17,444 nt of DNA from assembly GCA_018695085.1 (NCBI GenBank), contig JABHOU010000253.1:1-17444 (forward strand), written 5' to 3'. Shown one piece after another: positions 7,641-15,273 of this stretch; the first letter of the stretch is position 1, and every line of letters starts with the position of its first letter. The position numbers were made by a program, and so were the translations under genes. The DNA comes from Opitutia bacterium. Its GTDB lineage: Bacteria > Verrucomicrobiota > Verrucomicrobiia > Opitutales > Seribacteraceae. Below the pieces are notes generated by a model. The model made no database searches, was not told the DNA's origin, and saw nothing but the letters and a program-made list of their open reading frames with translations.

Positions 7641-7697
7641 GGGCGAATTTAGGTTGATTGAAAGGCAAAGGCCAGTTTCGGGACAAATGTCAGAGGT

Positions 7698-8615
7698 TCA
7701 TAAACGAGCGAAGACCGAGCGACCGTGAGAAAGGTCGATGGAATCGATGCTCATTTTATTTTTAAAGCCGGGTTCCAGAAGTAGGTATTTGAGACGACGA
7801 AGCTGAGCCCGATAATCACGAGGCGCGAACCGCATATCCTTGACTCTCGTGGATTCAATACGGACATGAGCCCCGGGATCCGATTCATCGGCGTCGGGTC
7901 GCAAAAAAGACACTACCTTCCATTCTCGAAATAGTTCGGGAAAATCGCTCCGGGCAATTTCAAGAAGAGGCGAAACCTTCTTTAAAACGGAAATGGGTTG
8001 GTAACCGTTGTCTTCGTCTTTCTTCAACAAGCTGGAATGAGGATTAAGATAAGGCAAGGCGCGCAAAGTGGCGTTGCGGAAATCTTTGCCTTTGTAAATT
8101 ACACCCGCTCCCGAAACGAGCCACATCTCCGGTTTGCCTTTCTTGGGGCGAATGAAGAGACGATAGAGAGGCTTGTGTTCAGAGATTTCAACTTGAAGAG
8201 TGGAAGGAAAACGGCGGCGCACTCGAGCGGAAGCGATTTGCGGTTCCTTCTCCAATTTGCTCCGAAGATCCTTGAGCTCCAAGTCCATGAGAGTGGCATT
8301 CTCGGGGATTTGGAGCATACGCTTGATCGAGTTGAGGCTGAACACACCATCAGTGGAGTATTTCACGGAATCGACAGGAAGAGCCGGACCCGTGAGGTCT
8401 ACAGGGCCGGGGTTACGCTGAAAGTGTTCCCGAGCGAGCCAGATTCCGTATCCGGCTCCACCAAGAAGAGCAATGAGCAATAAAACTTTTCCGACCCCAA
8501 GAAGAGAACGCTTCCAAGCAACGGAAGACATAGGGCGCCTCCGTTTATCGGAAACAAGGTTGCGCCAACTTCGATCGGAATTGGACTTGGTGTTCTTTTT
8601 CCGTGTGATTCCCAT
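7698..8615 (-). CDS. ftsQ: Cell division protein FtsQ
   Basis: 305 residues. Bitopic inner-membrane protein of the FtsQLB subcomplex, linking the cytoplasmic ring to septal wall synthesis. A basic cytoplasmic tail (1-37, KKNTK, DKRRR) precedes one membrane helix (about 38-60, VGKVLLLIALLGGAGYGIWL). The POTRA domain spans about 82-152 (KYSTDGVFSLNSIKRMLQI, then ARVRRRFPSTLQVEISEHKP), where RRFPxTLxVxIxEhxP is the typical FtsQ/DivIB signature. The C-terminal beta domain follows; FtsQ_2-type sequence there is weakly conserved. ATG 8615 is preceded by GAAGAAG about 6 nt upstream, a weak ribosome site. The gene begins 28 nt after ddl ends and precedes ftsA by 57 nt. The call rests on the POTRA signature plus synteny. 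Confidence 0.92.
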   Translation of the reverse strand: MGITRKKNTKSNSDRSWRNLVSDKRRRPMSSVAWKRSLLGVGKVLLLIALLGGAGYGIWLAREHFQRNPGPVDLTGPALPVDSVKYSTDGVFSLNSIKRMLQIPENATLMDLELKDLRSKLEKEPQIASARVRRRFPSTLQVEISEHKPLYRLFIRPKKGKPEMWLVSGAGVIYKGKDFRNATLRALPYLNPHSSLLKKDEDNGYQPISVLKKVSPLLEIARSDFPELFREWKVVSFLRPDADESDPGAHVRIESTRVKDMRFAPRDYRAQLRRLKYLLLEPGFKNKMSIDSIDLSHGRSVFARL

Positions 8616-8643
8616 TATGAGCTTCTTCGTAAGGATCGTTTTA

Positions 8644-9579
8644 TCAGGAGGCTTTGCGTTGAGCGAAGCGATCGATCGCCGGTTCTATCAACTCTTGCGC
8701 CAAGTGGCCGAAATCGTAACCTGCACAGGATGCGCTTTTGGGAAGCAGACTAGTTTCAGTAAGTCCCGGAAGGGTGTTGACCTCCAGAAAATGTGAATGC
8801 CCGTCTTCACAGACGATAAAATCCACCCGAGCGAAATCACGACATCCGCAAACTTCGAAGGCCGTGCGGGCCGCGGCTTTCACCTCTTCCTCAACCTCAC
8901 AAGGCAAAACGGCAGGATAGCGGTATTCGGTCTGTCCCGACTGGTATTTTCGTTCGTAGTCGTAGACACCTCCGAGCGGAATGACCTCCACCACGCCGAG
9001 TGGGGTGCCATGCAATACTCCAACAGTCAACTCTCGACCACGAATACGTTTTTCAATCAACCAGTTACCCTTGGGCAATTCAGGAAGCAAAGTTTCCAAT
9101 TCTTGTTCGTTTTTTACGACTTTCAGACGAACGCTACTGCCTTGGTCGGTTGGCTTGACGATCAAATCGTTACCGAGAGTAGCGACCAAGTCGCTTGCGG
9201 ACACTTCGCTCAGGTCACGAAAGAATCTCCCCGGGGCAACTCGAACGCCGGCTTCCCATACTCGATTTTTCGCCAAGTGCTTTTCCATGCATAACTTGCT
9301 CGAAGAGGAACAGCTTCCGGCGTACTCGATTCCGCGCACATCCAACAATTTCTGCAGGGTTCCGTCTTCTCCAAAAGTTCCGTGAATGGCGGGAAAAACG
9401 ATGGTATTGGAACCGTTCAAGTCGGGTGGAAGAGAATGTTGCGCCAAGTCCACGAGGGTTACGCCATAGCGATCCCGCAAGGCGGATGATATCGCTTGTC
9501 CTGTCTCAAGTGAGACCTCTCGTTCCTCCCCCACTCCACCTGAGAGAACCGTAATCGATGGTAAATTATTTTCTGTCAT
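8644..9579 (-). CDS. ddl: D-alanine--D-alanine ligase
   Basis: 311 residues from ATG 9579. ATP-grasp enzyme in the cytosol that joins two D-Ala into the dipeptide added by MurF. Motifs: GEEREVS (17-23), HGTFGEDGTLQ (66-76, the Ddl signature 1), KPTDQGSSVRL (142-152), the omega-loop region YDYERKY (206-212) and FARVDF ... LEVNTLPGLTETSLLP (249-280, signature 2 with Mg-binding Glu and Asn). YDYERKY has the Tyr typical of D-Ala-D-Ala ligases rather than D-Ala-D-Lac (VanA-type) enzymes. An in-frame TTG at 9597 would add six residues, but the ATG gives the usual Ddl N-terminus just before the first strand (ITVLSGG) and is preferred. No strong ribosome site is seen; GGCGGG lies about 10 nt upstream. 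It lies between murB and ftsQ, a common dcw position. Confidence 0.95.
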   Translation of the reverse strand: MTENNLPSITVLSGGVGEEREVSLETGQAISSALRDRYGVTLVDLAQHSLPPDLNGSNTIVFPAIHGTFGEDGTLQKLLDVRGIEYAGSCSSSSKLCMEKHLAKNRVWEAGVRVAPGRFFRDLSEVSASDLVATLGNDLIVKPTDQGSSVRLKVVKNEQELETLLPELPKGNWLIEKRIRGRELTVGVLHGTPLGVVEVIPLGGVYDYERKYQSGQTEYRYPAVLPCEVEEEVKAAARTAFEVCGCRDFARVDFIVCEDGHSHFLEVNTLPGLTETSLLPKSASCAGYDFGHLAQELIEPAIDRFAQRKAS

Positions 9580-9637
9580 ATTATGAGTACCCGCCAACTC
9601 GTTGAGGCCGCCACAGCCTTTGATTTTCAGTGTTTAA

Positions 9638-11839
9638 TCAATTCAATGCTTCCTTCCAGCTTTTTCCCAGAAGGGTTACTTCCGGTTGCAATTCCACACC
9701 GGTGGAATCCTTAACTTTTCCGCGCACCCGCCGAATCAGGCTAATGACCTCATCCGCAGTAGCGCCACCTTGATTGACGATAAAATTCGCGTGGACGTTC
9801 GAAATCGATGCAGCACCCAGACATTCTCCCTTGAGACCGTAATGGTCAATTAGTCGTCCGGCGGAATCGTCGGTCGGGTTGCGAAAGATGCATCCGGCAC
9901 TGGATTCACGAGGTTGCGATGCCCAACGTTTCTTGGAGAATTCGTCGATGCGTTGACGAACCTCGTTCTTGCTCGACAAACCAGTAGCCTTTAGGCGAGC
10001 CCTTAACACGACGCCCTCTTCGGCCTCGGCGCAAATACGATATCCGACGGTTAGCTTGTCGCCTGCAATCTCGCGAACAAGGCCGTTCGGCATAAGGAAA
10101 GTCACCGATTCGACTAGGTCGCAGGTCTCCCCGCCCATGGCCCCTGCATTCATTCGCAAAGCACCGCCCAAGGTTCCGGGAATGCCTTCCAGAAACTCAA
10201 AACCTGCCAACCCGTGTTCACAAGCCAACCGGCAAACTTCTTTCAATTTGGTCCCGGCTTCGACAACAAAAGTATCGTTGGCAACTAGACGAACGTCTCT
10301 CCACGCAGGACCCACGAGACGAAGAACCAACCCGGCAAAACCATCGTCGGGCACGATTAAGTTGGAACCGCGGCCCATTACGAAAAAAGGGAAATCAAAA
10401 AGGGAGCAGGCATCCACCAATTCTCGCAAATCCTCCGAACAGGAAGGTTCCGCATATGCGGTGGCAGAACCACCTACTCGCAAAGTAGTCTTGTCGGCCA
10501 ATGGTTCGTCCATGCGAAGGATGCAGTTCTTCGACAAGCGAGGGTTCAGATAGTCGGACCAGGCGAACCAAGCATCGCCCTTTGATCGTTGCCACGAAGC
10601 AAAGGCATGAGCATGTCGATCCAGATCGCCAGCACCGAGAAACAAAACTTGATCACCTTCTGGAGATACGCCCCCAATTGACTTACGCAAATCGTAAAAA
10701 CTGGAGAACACCCCAGTCGCCTTGCGTAAACGAGGGGGCAAGTATCCCATCATTTTCTCCACCGATCCGTCGACGTCAGGAGTCTCGAAAGCACCATAGG
10801 TGGGCAAAAGAAACAAATCGTCGGCTACGGATAATTCCTCAGCGAACTGAGCCGCCAAGTCGCGTGTCCGCGAATAACGGTGCGGCTGAAAGACGACTTT
10901 TAGGCGACGGTCGGGAAAGTGATTCGCGGATTCCGCTAAAATAGCTCGAATTTCGGTGGGATGATGGGCGTAATCCTCCAAAACAAGACGATTGGAGGAT
11001 TTGAAAAGAACAGCTTGGCGTCGGGCTAGACCGGGAAAATCAGAGAAGTCCGCCAAGGCAGGATCTAAACCGAGATAACAAAAGGCAGCCAAAGCAGCGG
11101 CGGCATTGCTAGCATTGTAAGCTCCAGGGTCCGAAGAATTTTCATAGGTGATGGTTGAGCATGAAGCCGAAGCCTGAGCTAAGTCCTCGAGATCATTGTC
11201 CTCGGGGATAATGATCGCGTTCTTGGTACGAGAAAAAAGTCCACCGAGCGTATCGCGAAATCCCCGTTGTGAAGAATATTGAGTGGTGTGATCCCAATCG
11301 CAGTTCAAGCAGAGGGTGGCAGTTGGGCTAAATCCATCAATCGTGCCATCGCTCTCGTCGACCTCGATGACAACCCAAGGCGAATCCGAGTGCGCCCCGG
11401 GAGGGATCGAAGTATCACGGAACAATCCTCCGACAAGATACCCGCATGGAAAATCTGCCTTACGCAAAAGCCACGCGAGCATCGCCGCAGTGGTAGTTTT
11501 ACCGTGACTGCCGACCACTGCCAAGACCTTATGTTCGGCAGTCAGGTCGGCCAGAAAATCTCCCCTTCTCAAAACAGGAATGCCTTGTTCCTTCCATTCA
11601 TCTAGAGCTGGCAAATCCTCGGCAATGGCGGAAGAGCGAACCACAATATCCGGGAGAAAACTGGGTACAGGTTCCGAACAGATACGCACTCCCGACCTTT
11701 CCAACAAACTGCGGACAGGCTCCCTAAAAGAGTCGTCAAAAGCTTCCACTTCGGCACCTGCTCCATGCAAGTATATGGCCAATGGTGCCATACCCATGCC
11801 ACCGGCCCCGAGGAGAAAACATTTGCGAGGAAGGTTCAT
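9638..11839 (-). CDS. murC-murB: Fused UDP-MurNAc--L-Ala ligase / UDP-MurNAc dehydrogenase (MurC-MurB)
   Basis: 733 residues, two enzymes in one chain. MurC half (about 1-415): GAGGMGMAPLA (11-21), P-loop GSHGKTTT (110-117), EVDESDG (159-165), DHTTQYS (183-189), NASNAAAA (242-249), EDYAHHPTEI (288-297), FQPHRYSRT (317-325) and LGAGDL (401-406). It adds L-Ala to UDP-MurNAc. MurB half (about 430-733): LRVGGSATAYAEP (453-465), MGRGSNLIV (488-496), GIPGTLGGALRMNAGAMGGE (552-571), YR (600-601), SAGCIFRNP (647-655) and LQPEV (717-721). It is a type II-like FAD enzyme reducing UDP-GlcNAc-enolpyruvate with NADPH. Cys650 sits where most MurB proteins have the catalytic Ser. The MurC central domain lacks about 33 residues between TYENS and PGAYN compared with E. 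coli. ATG 11839 overlaps the murG stop (ATGA). Fusion of murC and murB is known in Verrucomicrobiota (recalled). There is no stop or frame change at the junction, so this is one polypeptide. Confidence 0.95.
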   Translation of the reverse strand: MNLPRKCFLLGAGGMGMAPLAIYLHGAGAEVEAFDDSFREPVRSLLERSGVRICSEPVPSFLPDIVVRSSAIAEDLPALDEWKEQGIPVLRRGDFLADLTAEHKVLAVVGSHGKTTTAAMLAWLLRKADFPCGYLVGGLFRDTSIPPGAHSDSPWVVIEVDESDGTIDGFSPTATLCLNCDWDHTTQYSSQRGFRDTLGGLFSRTKNAIIIPEDNDLEDLAQASASCSTITYENSSDPGAYNASNAAAALAAFCYLGLDPALADFSDFPGLARRQAVLFKSSNRLVLEDYAHHPTEIRAILAESANHFPDRRLKVVFQPHRYSRTRDLAAQFAEELSVADDLFLLPTYGAFETPDVDGSVEKMMGYLPPRLRKATGVFSSFYDLRKSIGGVSPEGDQVLFLGAGDLDRHAHAFASWQRSKGDAWFAWSDYLNPRLSKNCILRMDEPLADKTTLRVGGSATAYAEPSCSEDLRELVDACSLFDFPFFVMGRGSNLIVPDDGFAGLVLRLVGPAWRDVRLVANDTFVVEAGTKLKEVCRLACEHGLAGFEFLEGIPGTLGGALRMNAGAMGGETCDLVESVTFLMPNGLVREIAGDKLTVGYRICAEAEEGVVLRARLKATGLSSKNEVRQRIDEFSKKRWASQPRESSAGCIFRNPTDDSAGRLIDHYGLKGECLGAASISNVHANFIVNQGGATADEVISLIRRVRGKVKDSTGVELQPEVTLLGKSWKEALN

Positions 11840-12972
11840 CCGGCAAATGGCAAGGCGCCTGCGATAACATCGCGATTACCGCTTTCTTTTAGAACATTGG
11901 TAACGTCGAAAACGATTTCCGACACCACGTCTCCGGGATCAGTCGCCACTAGGTTTCGACGTAAAACTGCTCGAAATTCCTCGTTAAACATTACTTCGCG
12001 AGCTTCCTCAAAGAGCAATTCCTCGATCCGGTCTTGCGGACATACGATGGCAGCCCCCTTCTGCTCGATAAAGGAGGCGTTAAGCGCTTGGTGGTCATCC
12101 GCGGCAAAGGGGTAAGGAACTAAAATCGAAGGAACCCGACACCGGATGATCTCGGAAATAGAACCTGCTCCTGCTCGAGAAATCACTAAGTCAGCGGCGG
12201 AAAGTACGGTGCTCATCTCGTCGCTGAAAGGCACAAAACGCATAGGAACGGAAGAACCGTCCGGTCCCGTCATCTCGACAACGCCCGAACTTTCATTTCC
12301 CATTCCGGTAAGACAATAAACACTGACCCCATCCGAGGCGAATGCCTCCAGATGGTCTTTTACCCATTGGTTGAGAGAAGTTGCGCCTTGGCTACCCCCC
12401 AAAACCACAAGCAGTCGTTCCGTTGAACTTACACCCAAGCTTCTGCGAGCTCGTTCACGGGGGATTCGGCGAAATTCCCGGCGGAGCGGATAACCCAAGT
12501 TTCGAATCACCTTGGAAGAAACACCGTCCATCTTAATCCCTTCGGGAAGATACAACCTACTCGCCTTTTTGCGGAGTAAACGCACTGCCCGTCCGACCGC
12601 TCGATTGGCTTCATGCAAAAACACAGGCATGCCACGACTACGTGCGGCCAAAACCGGTCCGACTGAGGTAAATCCGCCAAAACCGAACAAAGCATCTGCT
12701 CCAACGTTACGATAGAATCTAAGCGAATGAAAATAGGAAGACACCAACCCCTTGGCGAACCGGCCTAATCCGAGCGGGGTTTTAAGAAAAGGGGCACCTG
12801 GCATGCGTTCAAAAGTGAGCTCCGGGTAATTCTCCGAGAGACGTTAATCGACCATTTTGTTGCTGATAAACATCCAGCAAGGATAGCCTTTCTCTTCCAA
12901 GCTTTGGGCAAGAGCGATACCTGGGGTCAGGTGACCTCCGGTTCCCCCGCATGCTATTACGACGTTTCTCAT
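11836..12972 (-). CDS. murG: Lipid II synthase MurG, interrupted by an in-frame TAA at codon 43
   Basis: Glycosyltransferase at the cytoplasmic membrane face that adds GlcNAc to lipid I. Homology starts at ATG 12972 (MRNVVIACGGTGGHLTPGIA, the family's first glycine loop) and runs through SNKMVD, then TAA (12844-12846), then RLSENYPELTFERMPG in the same frame. With the stop read through, the product is 378 residues, a normal MurG length. Downstream motifs: FGFGGFTSVGPVLAA, LHEANRAVGRA, VVLGGSQGATSLN, SRAGAGSISEII and YPFAADDHQALNA, all typical. The largest uninterrupted piece is 11836-12804 (322 residues from ATG 12804), which lacks the first strand and GGTGGH loop and should not fold as an active enzyme alone. 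A single-base change such as TCA to TAA would explain it. ftsW ends 25 nt upstream; the murG stop overlaps the murC start (ATGA). No clear ribosome site. Identity is certain; intactness is not. Confidence 0.9.
12844..12846 (-). other. In-frame stop codon (TAA) inside murG
   Basis: The plus strand reads TTA at 12844-12846, which is TAA on the coding strand. It lies 42 codons after ATG 12972 and 14 codons before ATG 12804, all in one frame, with MurG-like protein sequence on both sides. None of the eleven gene ends seen in the window uses TAA (eight TGA, three TAG), so a natural short gene ending here is not suggested. Confidence 0.85.
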
Positions 12973-12997
12973 GATGGTAAAATTATTTCGTTCCTCG

Positions 12998-14146
12998 CTA
13001 CAATTCCCTCGACCGAGGGAGGACCGGACCTCCCCAATTGCGAAATACGTTCAGGATCAAACCGATCAGCACGAAAGTAACCATCAAGTTGGAACCTCCA
13101 TAACTGATAAAGGGTAACGACATGCCTTTGGTGGGCATGGAACCGGTAACGACACCAACATTGATGACCGCCTGTAGAGCGATGGCCAAAATAGCACCTG
13201 ATCCAATTAGAAAAAGATAAAGGTTGGGAGCCTCCCTCAATCGCCAGGCAACCAGAACGAACAAGGCGAGGAAGCATGCGACGATTCCTAGTGAGAAAAT
13301 CAGACCGAGCTCCTCGCCGATTACGGAAAAGATGAAGTCGGTATGAGCCTCGGGCAGGAAGTGCATCTGTTGCCTTCCCTTGCCGAGACCGACTCCATCG
13401 ACCCCTCCGACGCCGAAGGCGAGCATACCTTGCCACAGTTGGTAGGCGCTGTCGTTGGCATTGGCCTCTACGTCGAGAAATGAAGTGACTCTTCGAATTC
13501 GAACGGGATCTAAATAAACCAGCAGAGCGAAGCCGGATACGGCCAAACCCGCGATTGGAAGAAGCCATCGTAAACTGACCCCTGCTAGAAACATCATGGT
13601 GGCCCCGACCGCCCCGCAAAGAAAAGTCGTACCGAAATCGGGTTGCAGCATAATCAGTCCAAGAACGAGACCGAGGATGAGAGAGGGGTAAACAAAACCT
13701 CGGCAGAGAGATTTGATCTCCCTTTGATTCGCCGAAAGGTAAACGGCAAGGATCAAAACAAGACCTATCTTGGCGAACTCCGAAGGTTGCAGTCGCAAAG
13801 GACCGAGACCGAGCCAGCGCTGAGCTCCATTCACCTTGACCCCGAATCCCGGAACTAAAACCAGTACCAATGCCAGAGCACAGATACCGTAGAGTAACCA
13901 AGCCCGCTTGCGAAGCCATTCCAGATTGACGAAGGCCGAGACACCCCCTGCCACGATCGAGAGTCCCAACCAAATTGCTTGTTTGGAGACCAAGGCGTAC
14001 GGACCGCTCTTGGTTACGGCGCCCGCACTGAATAGCATAACCAGCCCCAAAGTGGTAAGGGTCAAAGCTATGGTTATAACGAAGAGAGGAATGAAGGGGC
14101 CACCGCTCATAGGTGAACGTGTTACCGTAGCTTGCCCAACAATCAT
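12998..14146 (-). CDS. ftsW: Peptidoglycan glycosyltransferase FtsW
   Basis: 382 residues. SEDS-family polytopic membrane enzyme that polymerises lipid II into septal glycan with its partner class B PBP (FtsI, not in this window). About ten membrane helices are visible, the first near 17-40 and the last near 350-368. Family motifs: VNGAQRWLGLGPLRLQPSEF (105-124), QPDFGTTF (168-175), the extracellular loop with GKGRQQMHFLPEAHTDFIFS (255-274, containing the conserved HTDFIFSVIGEELG stretch) and VVTGSMPTKGMSLPFISYGG (332-351). The start at ATG 14146 gives a short cytoplasmic tail; GGCGGG lies about 5 nt upstream as a weak ribosome site, and Met13 is an alternative. The gene follows the LysM gene by 48 nt and precedes murG by 25 nt. 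FtsW rather than RodA is supported by the dcw position. Confidence 0.95.
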   Translation of the reverse strand: MIVGQATVTRSPMSGGPFIPLFVITIALTLTTLGLVMLFSAGAVTKSGPYALVSKQAIWLGLSIVAGGVSAFVNLEWLRKRAWLLYGICALALVLVLVPGFGVKVNGAQRWLGLGPLRLQPSEFAKIGLVLILAVYLSANQREIKSLCRGFVYPSLILGLVLGLIMLQPDFGTTFLCGAVGATMMFLAGVSLRWLLPIAGLAVSGFALLVYLDPVRIRRVTSFLDVEANANDSAYQLWQGMLAFGVGGVDGVGLGKGRQQMHFLPEAHTDFIFSVIGEELGLIFSLGIVACFLALFVLVAWRLREAPNLYLFLIGSGAILAIALQAVINVGVVTGSMPTKGMSLPFISYGGSNLMVTFVLIGLILNVFRNWGGPVLPRSREL

Positions 14147-14194
14147 ATTTTCCCGCCACCCAATTTCGACTTGTGCCTTATTCGTACAAGGAAC

Positions 14195-15247
14195 TCATTC
14201 CTCGGGAGCATCCACCACGGGCGGTTTATCGTTTTTGAAGAAATCTTCCAGATTGGGATCGGGAGTAACCGGTGAAGGATCAACAGAGGGTGGAGCGGGA
14301 TCAACTGGAGCAGGAACTATAGGAGTAGGTGAAGGAGTTGCCCCAGACACTGCGAGAACCTGGCCGACTCGAATACTGTTGGCGTTCGTCAGTCCGTTAA
14401 GCTCCATAAGTTTTGCCACTGTCGTGCCGTAAGTGACGGCGATACGAGAAAGGTTGTCGCCGGAACGAACCGTGTGATTATTCCCTCCTAATGAAGGGAC
14501 TGGGACAGGAACGGGCGTAGGTGCACTTGGAGTTGATCCACCACCGGGTATTACCAGAGTTTGACCGATCTGGAGAGTGTCTCCGGTCAGTCCGTTAGCA
14601 CTCCGAACAGCCTGAATGGTTACACCGTGGATAGAAGCAATTCGAGTGAGATTATCGCCTTTCTTCACGACATAGGAAGTGGACCCAGGAGAAACAACCG
14701 TGGGATCCGGTCCGGATGGTGAACCTGGGACTTCGGTAACAGGAGTTCCAGCGCCAGGAACTAGAACTTCCTGTCCGATACTCAGTGAGGCGTTTTTGTT
14801 AAGTCCCGGGTTTGCCCCGAGAAGAGCATTCAAGGAGACGTTGTTCTTGCGGGCAATTCCCCAGAGTGTGTCTCCTTTGACAATTTTGTATACGCCCACA
14901 CCTTCGGGACGAAGACCAACCCCGGTGGAGGTGTCAGTATCCCCTGTCCCGGGATTAACGATTCCTTCCGTCCCGCCGGGAACAATCAATTCGCCCGGAT
15001 CGGGTCGAGTAGGAGAAAACCGTCCATCCGGAGGTGTCCCGGTCACCGGCTCACTTGGCGGATCCTCAGTTCCCGTACCTGCGTTGAAGGCAGGATCCAC
15101 TCCGTTTTCCGGAGGAGAAGCTTCCGTGGTTCCGTTTTGGTCTCCCTTGCCCTTCTTGAGGGTGTTGCAACTGGGTTGGAACATCACCAGAAGGATTACT
15201 CCCACGTGCAAAGACAATACAATTCCGAATATTTTAGTTAGTTTCAT
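14195..15247 (-). CDS. Membrane-anchored protein with three LysM domains
   Basis: 350 residues. An N-terminal hydrophobic helix (about 6-24, IFGIVLSLHVGVILLVMF) is followed by QPSC (24-27); the Cys could carry lipid, but QPS is a poor lipobox, so an uncleaved anchor is equally possible. Residues 28-115 are a Gly/Pro/Thr-rich linker. Three LysM domains follow: 119-164 (KGDTLWGIARKNNVSLNALL), 191-234 (KKGDNLTRIASIHGVTIQAV) and 257-301 (RSGDNLSRIAVTYGTTVAKL), separated by Pro/Ser/Thr spacers. A Pro/Asp-rich tail with LEDFFKND ends the protein. LysM binds GlcNAc-containing glycan, so a periplasmic peptidoglycan-binding role near the division machinery is inferred. No hydrolase domain is present. 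ATG 15247 has a strong AGGAG 9 nt upstream. It lies 26 nt after murD and 48 nt before ftsW, within the operon. No known gene name is assigned. Confidence 0.88.
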   Translation of the reverse strand: MKLTKIFGIVLSLHVGVILLVMFQPSCNTLKKGKGDQNGTTEASPPENGVDPAFNAGTGTEDPPSEPVTGTPPDGRFSPTRPDPGELIVPGGTEGIVNPGTGDTDTSTGVGLRPEGVGVYKIVKGDTLWGIARKNNVSLNALLGANPGLNKNASLSIGQEVLVPGAGTPVTEVPGSPSGPDPTVVSPGSTSYVVKKGDNLTRIASIHGVTIQAVRSANGLTGDTLQIGQTLVIPGGGSTPSAPTPVPVPVPSLGGNNHTVRSGDNLSRIAVTYGTTVAKLMELNGLTNANSIRVGQVLAVSGATPSPTPIVPAPVDPAPPSVDPSPVTPDPNLEDFFKNDKPPVVDAPEE

Positions 15248-15256
15248 GGTACGGTT

Positions 15257-15261
15257 CTCCT
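15257..15261 (-). promoter_or_regulatory. Shine-Dalgarno site of the LysM gene
   Basis: AGGAG on the coding strand, 9 nt before ATG 15247, in the 26-nt gap after murD. It is the strongest ribosome site in the window and fixes the start. Most other genes here, notably ftsA and ftsZ, have none, so the LysM protein may be translated at a higher rate than its neighbours. Confidence 0.6.
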
Positions 15262-15273
15262 ATTTATAATCTC

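Noticed and set aside
9580..9597. Upstream TTG start for ddl adding six residues
   Set aside because: A rare start codon with no ribosome site; ATG 9579 gives the normal Ddl N-terminus.
11836..12804. Treating the 322-codon frame as a complete, naturally short MurG
   Set aside because: In-frame, highly MurG-like sequence including the GGTGGH loop lies directly upstream, so this is the downstream part of an interrupted gene.
12844..12846. Reassigned genetic code (TAA as a sense codon) to explain the murG stop, tempting because no gene in the window ends in TAA
   Set aside because: UAA is read by both release factors, no other gene in the window has an in-frame TAA, and stop use of TGA/TAG is unremarkable. 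A point change or sequence error is far simpler.
12969..14159. 396-codon open frame on the minus strand, overlapping ftsW in another frame
   Set aside because: The translation is Arg/Ser-rich with no motifs, starts at GTG, and covers a clear FtsW with all family signatures. It is a frame shadow.
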